Assembly: GCA_002919235.1 (NCBI GenBank)
Contig: PKEX01000033.1
Coordinates: 60,086-124,085, forward strand
DNA: 64,000 nucleotides
DNA from: Clostridia bacterium
GTDB taxonomy: Bacteria > Bacillota > Limnochordia > DTU080 > RSA5
Direction of reading: 5' to 3'
Shown: one piece after another, positions 57,788 through 64,000 of the stretch
Layout of the letters: every line of letters begins with the position of its first letter
How positions within the stretch are numbered: position 1 is the stretch's first letter
The notes under the pieces: generated by a model
Seen by the model: only the letters and a program-made list of their open reading frames with translations
Databases searched by the model: none
Told to the model about the DNA's origin: nothing
Position numbers and translations under genes: made by a program

Positions 57788-58869
57788 CGCGCCATCCCTT
57801 CCCCCAACCGGGACGCCAGCGCCGCGGCCCGGGCCGCGGCCGCCGTGAGCAGCACCGCCAGGATCAGCCGGCCCCCAAGGAGCAGGAACGGGTTGACCCC
57901 CAAGGGCACGAACAGGAACGTGTCTTCCACCGCCGCGTGGCAGGCGACCAGGAAGACGCAGAGGAGCCGCTTGTCCTTCTGCGTGAGCCCGCCGTCCCGG
58001 GACGCCTCCAGCAGCACCCCCGCGCCGTAGGCGAGGCCGAAGACCAGCCCGGCCATGAGCGGAAAGCCCGCCTTCCCCGACAGGCCGAGCCAGCCCATGT
58101 AGGGCTCAATCCGCCGGGAGATCCTCTCCAGCGCGCCCGACGCCTCCAGCGCCTCGATGGCGACCATCAAAGGGAAGATGATCACCACCATCAGCCCGAG
58201 CGTGCGCGACAGCCCGCCGGCGGCGTCCGCGGCCACGGTCCCGAACCAGTCCCGGAGAGCCCGCCGCACCGGGCCGCGCGCCGGCTCGGCCGCCGCGGGA
58301 GACGCTTCCGTCCCCGTCCCGGCGACGGCGGCCCCGTACGTGACTGAAGCGGTGCTTCCCTGCCCGCCGGCCGCCGCCTCGACCGCGGCGGGCCTGGGCG
58401 CCGGCACCGTCTGTTCCGGCGTGAATAGCCCGTACGCCACATTCACCAGGAGCGCTGCGACCACAGCGAGGCCGACCCGGTAGGCCATGACGCCCCAGTA
58501 GCTCACGCCCAGGCGCTTGGTCACCGCGGTCTCCACCAGCAGGTTGTGCGAGAAGCTGAGCATCAAGGCCAGCGTCAGGACCTCTTTGGCGCTCAGGTTC
58601 AGCGACGCCATGGCGCCGATGGCCGGGTAAAGGCCCACGGCGTTTCCCGCCACCAGCACCACCGCGGCCTCGCCGGAAAGCCCGAGCCACCGCATCAAGG
58701 GCTCGGAGACGGCCGACAGCCACGGCAGCACCGGCGTGTGCTTGAGCGCCGTGACGGCCACGGAGACGGGGACGATCACTTTCGCCAGTTCCCAGCAGGT
58801 GGCCCAACCCTTGCGGAGGCCCCGGGCCCAGACGTCCCGGCGGCTCGTCGCCGCGTCCGCGGACGTCAC
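57784..58869 (-). CDS. Nucleoside-recognition (Gate) domain membrane protein
   Basis: GTG start overlapping upstream TGA; two gate-like halves (ALMLSFSHNLLVETAVTKRLG; GLVFGLAYGAGVLLEASRDG). Confidence 0.8.
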   Translation of the reverse strand: MTSADAATSRRDVWARGLRKGWATCWELAKVIVPVSVAVTALKHTPVLPWLSAVSEPLMRWLGLSGEAAVVLVAGNAVGLYPAIGAMASLNLSAKEVLTLALMLSFSHNLLVETAVTKRLGVSYWGVMAYRVGLAVVAALLVNVAYGLFTPEQTVPAPRPAAVEAAAGGQGSTASVTYGAAVAGTGTEASPAAAEPARGPVRRALRDWFGTVAADAAGGLSRTLGLMVVIIFPLMVAIEALEASGALERISRRIEPYMGWLGLSGKAGFPLMAGLVFGLAYGAGVLLEASRDGGLTQKDKRLLCVFLVACHAAVEDTFLFVPLGVNPFLLLGGRLILAVLLTAAAARAAALASRLGEGMAR

Positions 58870-59687
58870 GGCGTGTCCAGGCCCGTCTTGCCCAGGGCCA
58901 GCACCCGGAGCATCTCGTCGTGGATCTTGCCGTTGGTGGCGAGGATCTGCCGGACGCCGTAGGTGAGGGGCCGCCCCCGCAGATCCGTCACCTTGCCCCC
59001 GGCCTCTTCCACCAAGAGCCAGCCCGCGGCGAGATCCCACGGGTGAAGATAGAGGTCCCAATAGCCGTCCAGCGCCCCCCGGGCCACATAGGCCAGGTCC
59101 AGAGCGGCCGAGCCCAAGCGCCGCACCGCCCGGCACCGGTTGCTGAAGTTGATAAAGTGGTCGATGTTGCTCTCCTCGGAGCTCCGCACGGGATACGGAA
59201 AGCCCGTCATCAGCATGCTCTTTTCCAGCTCCGCCGTGTCCGAAACCGCAAGGCGCCGGCCGTTGAGAAAAGCGCCGTGTCCCCGGATGGCGGTGTACTT
59301 CTCCTGATAGACCGGGTTGTAGACAATCCCCACCGCGAGCTCGCCGTCCACCTCGGCGGCGATGGAGACGGCGAAGAGCGGCAGCCCGTGGGCGTAGTTG
59401 GTGGTGCCGTCGATGGGGTCCACCAGCCAGCGGACCCGGCTCTCGCCGGGCTGCTCCCCGCTTTCTTCCCCGACGATCCCGTGGCCCGGAAAGGCGTCGC
59501 GGAGGATTTCCACAATCCGCTGCTCCGCCGCCCGGTCGGCGTCGGTCACCAAGTCGAACTGGCCCTTGTAATCCACCTTGGCTTTGCCGAACCGCTCCAG
59601 CAAGATGGCACCCGCCTCGTCCGCCGCCCGGTCGGCGACGGCGAACATCTCCTCCAGCCGGGGCGCGCCGTGTTCCGTCTTATGCAA
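58866..59687 (-). CDS. Inositol monophosphatase family protein
   Basis: GEESGEQPGESRVRWLVDPIDGTTNYAHGLPLFAVSIA; HPWDLAAGWLLVEEAGG. Confidence 0.95.
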   Translation of the reverse strand: MHKTEHGAPRLEEMFAVADRAADEAGAILLERFGKAKVDYKGQFDLVTDADRAAEQRIVEILRDAFPGHGIVGEESGEQPGESRVRWLVDPIDGTTNYAHGLPLFAVSIAAEVDGELAVGIVYNPVYQEKYTAIRGHGAFLNGRRLAVSDTAELEKSMLMTGFPYPVRSSEESNIDHFINFSNRCRAVRRLGSAALDLAYVARGALDGYWDLYLHPWDLAAGWLLVEEAGGKVTDLRGRPLTYGVRQILATNGKIHDEMLRVLALGKTGLDTP

Positions 59688-60648
59688 GGTCCTGACCTCC
59701 CGTGCGCTTTGCCACCCGCACGTCTCCCAGCGCTTCCAAGGCCTTCACCAGGGCCTGGGTCCCCTCGCTGCCAAACCCTTTCGCCTCGACGTGGCGGAAA
59801 AGCTGCTGCACCAAAGCGGTGCCCGGCAGGGGCATCCCGGCTTCCGCCGCCGCCTCCAAAGCCAGGCGAAGATCCTTCTGCTGCAGCTTCACCATGAAGC
59901 CCGGCGCGTAGTCCCCTGCCACCATCTTGGGGCCTAGGTTCTCCAGCATCCAGGAACCCGCGGCGCCCCGGGTCACCACCTGCAGGACCTTCTCCAAGTC
60001 CGCGCCGGCTTTGGCGGCGAAGGCGAGCCCTTCGGCCACCGCGAGGAGGTTGAGGCTGCAGATGATCTGGTTGCACAGCTTCACCGTCTGGCCCATGCCG
60101 TTTTCGCCCACGTGGACGATGGTCTTGCCCATGGCCTCCAGCACCGGCAGGCAGCTTTCGAACACCTCCCGGTCGCCCCCGACCATGATGGAAAGCGTCC
60201 CCTCGCGCGCTCCTTTGTCGCCGCCGCTCACGGGAGCGTCCAGCATGGCCACGCCCTTTTGGGCGAGGCGCGCCGCGAGCTCTCGCGCCACCTTGGGCGA
60301 GATGGTGGACATGTCGATCACCGCGGAGCCGGGACGGGCGCCGTGGATGACGCCCCGCTCGCCGGCGATCACTTCCTCCACGTCGGGCGAATCGGTGACA
60401 ATGGTGATGATCACGTCGCTTTCCGCCGCGAGTTCCGCGGGCGAGCCCGCCGGTGCGGCCCCTTCCGCCGCCAGTTCGTCGACGGGCCCGCGAGAGCGGT
60501 TGTACACCGTCAAAGAATAGCCGGCGCGCAGCAGGTTCCTGGCCATCGGCCGGCCCATGATGCCCAGGCCGATGAAGCCGATCCTGGGCCGCCGGTGGCC
60601 CCAGCGCCTTTTCCAGGCCGTACCCGCGCCGGATGCTGCACCGTGCAT
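59680..60648 (-). CDS. NAD(P)-dependent beta-hydroxyacid dehydrogenase (GarR/tartronate semialdehyde reductase-like)
   Basis: IGFIGLGIMGRPMARNLLRAGY...DAPVSGGDKGAREGTLSIMVGG...GQTVKLCNQI. Confidence 0.93.
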   Translation of the reverse strand: MHGAASGAGTAWKRRWGHRRPRIGFIGLGIMGRPMARNLLRAGYSLTVYNRSRGPVDELAAEGAAPAGSPAELAAESDVIITIVTDSPDVEEVIAGERGVIHGARPGSAVIDMSTISPKVARELAARLAQKGVAMLDAPVSGGDKGAREGTLSIMVGGDREVFESCLPVLEAMGKTIVHVGENGMGQTVKLCNQIICSLNLLAVAEGLAFAAKAGADLEKVLQVVTRGAAGSWMLENLGPKMVAGDYAPGFMVKLQQKDLRLALEAAAEAGMPLPGTALVQQLFRHVEAKGFGSEGTQALVKALEALGDVRVAKRTGGQDLA

Positions 60649-60771
60649 CCCGTCCTGCCTCGCTTTCCTGCACCTTGGATTCGCCTGAGGCTTTCGCCGG
60701 GCTCAGGTAGGGTCCTCCCACCGCGGGCCACCTGCCCGGTCCGGGCGGTCCGGGCAGCCTGTTCCGGACAG

Positions 60772-60799
60772 AAAAAAGCGGCGCCGTCACTGGCGCCGC
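60772..60799 (-). terminator. Intrinsic terminator overlapping the stop of the ABC exporter operon
   Basis: Stem GCGGCGCC-N6-GGCGCCGC followed on minus strand by TTTTTT. Confidence 0.9.
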
Positions 60800-62001
60800 A
60801 GGGCGACCACCGGATCGAGCCGGGCCGCGCGGGAGGCGGGATAGACTCCGAACACCAGCCCCACGGTCATGGAAAAGCCCAAGGCCAAAAGGACCGAGGA
60901 CATCGACACGTCCGCCGGCATGCCGGCGAAGCGGGTCACCGCCTTGGCCCCCAGCCAACCCATGAACACGCCGATCATGCCGCCGGAAACCGACAGCAGC
61001 ACGGCCTCGCTCAGGAACTGCAGCAGCAGGTCCCGCTGCAGGGCGCCCACCGCCTTGCGCAGGCCGATCTCCCGCGTCCTCTCCGTCACCGAGACCATCA
61101 TGATGTTCATGATGCCGATGCCCCCTACCAGCAGGGAGATCCCGCCGATGGCAGCCAGCATGATGGTGAAGGTGCCGATGGTCTCCGTCAGGGTTTCCAG
61201 CAGCATCAGCTGGCTGGTCACCCGGAAGCCGCTGGAGCTTCCAGTCCGCCGGGTGAGGAAGTACGTGATCTGCCCGATGGCGGCGTTCACGTCGTTCGCG
61301 GAGTGCGCTTCCGCCACGAAGCTCGAGACCCGGGTGCTGCCCATGATCCGGTGAAGCAGCGTCGTCGCGGGCATGTAGACGACGGAGTCGAAGTTGGTGA
61401 AGCCCGCCTGGCCCTTCTCTTCCATCACCCCGACGATGAGCACGGGGAACCGGCGGGAGCCCACAGCCAGAACCGCCCGCTGCCCCACGGGATCCTCGCC
61501 TTCAAAGAGATCCTGCGCCACGTTCCAGCCCAGGACGGCGACGAAGGACGTCTCCTCCAAGTCCAGCGCCCGGATGAACCGGCCGGAAGAGGCCCGGTAG
61601 TTCATGATGTCGGCGTACTCGGGGGAGACGCCCATCACCGTCACCCGCAGGTTCTGGTCATCCCGCACCAAGAGGCCGCTGGTCTGCTGCACCGGGGAGA
61701 TGCGCCTCACCGCGGGGGCGGCGGAAAGGATGGTCTCGCCCAGCTCGAGGGTGAAGATGTTCTCCCGGCTTGAGCTCTGGCGGCCGCCCCGGCCCACGCC
61801 GAAGGAGGGCGAGATGTTGACGATGTTGGTGCCCAGCGCCGAGATGCGCTCCGTCACCTGGTTCTGCGCCCCGGTGCCGACGGCGATGAGGGTGATGACC
61901 GAAGCGACGCCGATGACGATCCCCAACACGGAGAGCACCGTCCGCAGCCGGTTGCTCCGGAGCGAGCGGCCGGCGGTGGCCAGCACTTCCGTCACCCTCA
62001 T
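60787..62001 (-). CDS. MacB-like ABC transporter permease
   Basis: [32 protein letters not shown]-terminal TMs [29 protein letters not shown]. Confidence 0.94.
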   Translation of the reverse strand: MRVTEVLATAGRSLRSNRLRTVLSVLGIVIGVASVITLIAVGTGAQNQVTERISALGTNIVNISPSFGVGRGGRQSSSRENIFTLELGETILSAAPAVRRISPVQQTSGLLVRDDQNLRVTVMGVSPEYADIMNYRASSGRFIRALDLEETSFVAVLGWNVAQDLFEGEDPVGQRAVLAVGSRRFPVLIVGVMEEKGQAGFTNFDSVVYMPATTLLHRIMGSTRVSSFVAEAHSANDVNAAIGQITYFLTRRTGSSSGFRVTSQLMLLETLTETIGTFTIMLAAIGGISLLVGGIGIMNIMMVSVTERTREIGLRKAVGALQRDLLLQFLSEAVLLSVSGGMIGVFMGWLGAKAVTRFAGMPADVSMSSVLLALGFSMTVGLVFGVYPASRAARLDPVVALRRQ

Positions 62002-62684
62002 CGGACGGCCACCTCCTCGATCTGGGCCACCCGGCCGTCCCGGATGTGGATCACCCGGCCGGCGTTCTCGGCCACTTCCCGCTCGTGGGTGACCATGACG
62101 ATGGTCCGGCCCTGGGCGTTCAGCGAGCGAAAGAGCGCCATGATCTCCTCGCCCGTCCTGGAGTCCAGCGCCCCCGTGGGCTCGTCGGCCAGGAGGATCG
62201 CGGGATCGTTGACCAGCGCCCGGGCGATGGCCACCCGCTGCTGCTGCCCGCCGGAGAGCTCCGTCGGCTTGTGCGCCCGCCGGTCCGCGAGGCCCACCAT
62301 CTCAAGAGCCGCTTCCGCCCGGCGGCGCCGTTCCTTCCGGGGGACGCCGGCGTAGAGCAGCGGCAGCTCCACGTTCTCCACGGCATTAAGGTTGGGCAGG
62401 AGGTTGAACTGCTGAAAGACAAACCCGATCTCCTTGTTGCGCACCCGGGCCAGCTGGTCGGCGGAGAGCCGGCTCACGTCCTGGCCCCGGATGAAGAGCT
62501 GCCCCGACGTCGGCCGGTCCAGGCAGCCGATGAGGTTCATCAAGGTGGACTTTCCCGAGCCCGAAGGGCCCATGATCGCGACGAACTCGCCCTCCTCGAT
62601 GGCGAGGTCGACGCCGCGCAGCGCCTCCACTTTCACCTTGCCGATGGTGTAGGTCTTCGCCAGCCCCACCGTCCTGAGGATCAT
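61998..62684 (-). CDS. MacB/LolD-type ABC ATPase
   Basis: [27 protein letters not shown]...[33 protein letters not shown]. Confidence 0.95.
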   Translation of the reverse strand: MILRTVGLAKTYTIGKVKVEALRGVDLAIEEGEFVAIMGPSGSGKSTLMNLIGCLDRPTSGQLFIRGQDVSRLSADQLARVRNKEIGFVFQQFNLLPNLNAVENVELPLLYAGVPRKERRRRAEAALEMVGLADRRAHKPTELSGGQQQRVAIARALVNDPAILLADEPTGALDSRTGEEIMALFRSLNAQGRTIVMVTHEREVAENAGRVIHIRDGRVAQIEEVAVR

Positions 62685-63772
62685 CGCCCACTGATCACCC
62701 TCTGGATCGACGCAGCGCCCCGCACGCCGGGCACCGCGAACGCGCCGCCGGGGCCGCCCCGGCCGCCCGGGATCCCCTGGGCGCCGATCTGTTCGAAGAG
62801 GAGATAGTTGTTGGCGACGATGAGGTCGCCCTCGGAAAGCCCGGAGCGCACTTCGACGTAGAGCCCGTCGGAGAGGCCCGTTTCGATCTCCACCACTTCC
62901 TCCGTGCCGTCAGGGCCCACCCGGGTGACCAGCTGCTGCCTCCCCGCCTCCACGATGCTGGCGATGGGGACCACCAGGACGTTCTCCGCGCTGGCGATGA
63001 CGATCTCCGCCTCCACGCTCATCCCGGGGCGAAGGCCGGCAAATCCCGCCTCCTCCGCCTGGGAGGCGTCGATCCGGATCACCACCGGGTACGTGGTCGT
63101 CCCGTCGGTCGACGTGGGAAGAAATCCGATCTCCTCGATCCGGCCCGCCAGCACCATCCCGCGGAAGGCGTCCGGGCGGACGAAGACGTCCTGGCCCACT
63201 GCCAGGTTGACCAGGTCGTTCTGGTCGACGGTCAAGGTCACTTTGTAGCTGCTGACGTCCACCAGCCGCGCGATCTGGGCCTGGGATGTGACGCTGTCGC
63301 CTTCCCGCACGTAGAGGTCGACCACGACCCCGTCGAACGGCGCGGTGACGGCCGTGCCGCTCAGCCGGCGCTCGGCGGATAGCAGCGCCAGCCGCCGCTC
63401 CTCGACCACGATGGCCGGCGACTCCATCTTCGCCTGTTCGTACTCGCGCCGGGCCCGCATCAGCTCCAGCTGCGCCTCGGTGTCGTCCAGCCGGGCGATG
63501 ACGTCGCCGGCTTTCACCCGGTCGCCCTTGGCGACCCGGACCTCCTTGATCCAGCCCGCGCTCCCCGCCGTCAATGTCTCATCCTGCGCGGGCTCCAGGG
63601 AACCCGAGTACGACAGCGTGCGGACGATGGTGGAACGTTCCACCGGTATGTACATCCGCTGCTGGACCGCGGCCTGCCGGGCTCCGCCGCTGGTCCGCGC
63701 CGTAGAGGCCCAGGCGTAAAGGCCTCCTCCGATGATGATCACACCCAAGAGCACCCAAATCCATCGACGCAT
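62681..63772 (-). CDS. Efflux periplasmic/extracytoplasmic adaptor (MacA/HlyD-like)
   Basis: N-terminal TM; lipoyl/barrel-sandwich halves [36 protein letters not shown]...[23 protein letters not shown]. Confidence 0.92.
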   Translation of the reverse strand: MRRWIWVLLGVIIIGGGLYAWASTARTSGGARQAAVQQRMYIPVERSTIVRTLSYSGSLEPAQDETLTAGSAGWIKEVRVAKGDRVKAGDVIARLDDTEAQLELMRARREYEQAKMESPAIVVEERRLALLSAERRLSGTAVTAPFDGVVVDLYVREGDSVTSQAQIARLVDVSSYKVTLTVDQNDLVNLAVGQDVFVRPDAFRGMVLAGRIEEIGFLPTSTDGTTTYPVVIRIDASQAEEAGFAGLRPGMSVEAEIVIASAENVLVVPIASIVEAGRQQLVTRVGPDGTEEVVEIETGLSDGLYVEVRSGLSEGDLIVANNYLLFEQIGAQGIPGGRGGPGGAFAVPGVRGAASIQRVISGR

Positions 63773-64000
63773 GTGCCGTCCTCCCCGTAGCGGGAAAGCC
63801 TGAAGACCGCCGGCTGGCCCTCCAACGCATCAAAGCCGCGTGCCGCACGACGGGCGCGCGCCTTTCGAAGACCCCTTGTCAAGATCATAGGCCAGGGAAG
63901 CTCCGGCGAGCAACCACCTCGCGCGAGGGGGAAGCGCCGTGCAGCCGCCGCTGCGCCGCCCTGGCCCACAACCACTGGCCCACAACGAACAGGCAAACCG

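Noticed and set aside
63882-63900. Minus-strand TTGACA upstream of the exporter adaptor
   Set aside because: No plausible -10 element at 16-18 nt downstream (GCGCGC instead).
1-64000. CRISPR arrays, tRNA/rRNA genes, transposons, prophage or toxin-antitoxin modules
   Set aside because: None recognised on either strand by reading; absence is not proven without tRNAscan/CRISPR/IS searches.

Overview
GC-rich (~65-70%) bacterial chromosomal window with about 55 supportable protein genes, mostly on the minus strand. The flagellar, competence and DegSU gene content resembles Bacillota, but predicted outer-membrane-type proteins and an lnt gene suggest a diderm lineage (perhaps Limnochordia-like; inference only). 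No rRNA, tRNA, CRISPR array, transposase or phage module was recognised. Main blocks: siderophore/Fe ABC transporter with FhuF and an ATPase that reads into a second ABC domain at the left edge (1-5036); arabinose isomerase and GH4 glycosidase (5338-8397); a sulfur-scavenging sfnG/FMN-reductase operon behind a SAM-I (S-box) riboswitch (11089-13275); a GAF/HD-GYP gene behind a sigma-28-like promoter (13357-15231); flagellar late genes fliW-DUF6470-flgL-flgK-flgN-flgM-yvyF (15292-20231); comF, JAMM peptidase, cysM, csrA and comFA (20259-25285); xylB, lnt, panBCD with a DUF2520 gene, recD2 (26650-36646); a signalling cluster of LuxR-HTH, DegU, DegS, Crp/Fnr, FecR and CHASE2-cyclase (36812-42910); mtnP, a 983-aa putative beta-barrel protein, metK, thioredoxin-like, NUDIX, FadL/PorV-like protein and aspC (43335-53227); a 33-aa membrane microprotein, rhomboid and orphan LolD-like ATPase (53290-55173); HD hydrolase, SDR, nucleoside-gate protein, IMPase and GarR-like genes; and a MacAB-like exporter (60787-63772). 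The strongest second-look items are the S-box in front of sfnG with a readable antiterminator/terminator switch, paired sigma-28 promoters linking HD-GYP and flgM, the JAMM-cysM pair without a visible CysO, the tandem-ABC ATPase, and the diderm-type proteins. All family assignments come from reading motifs; no database search was run.
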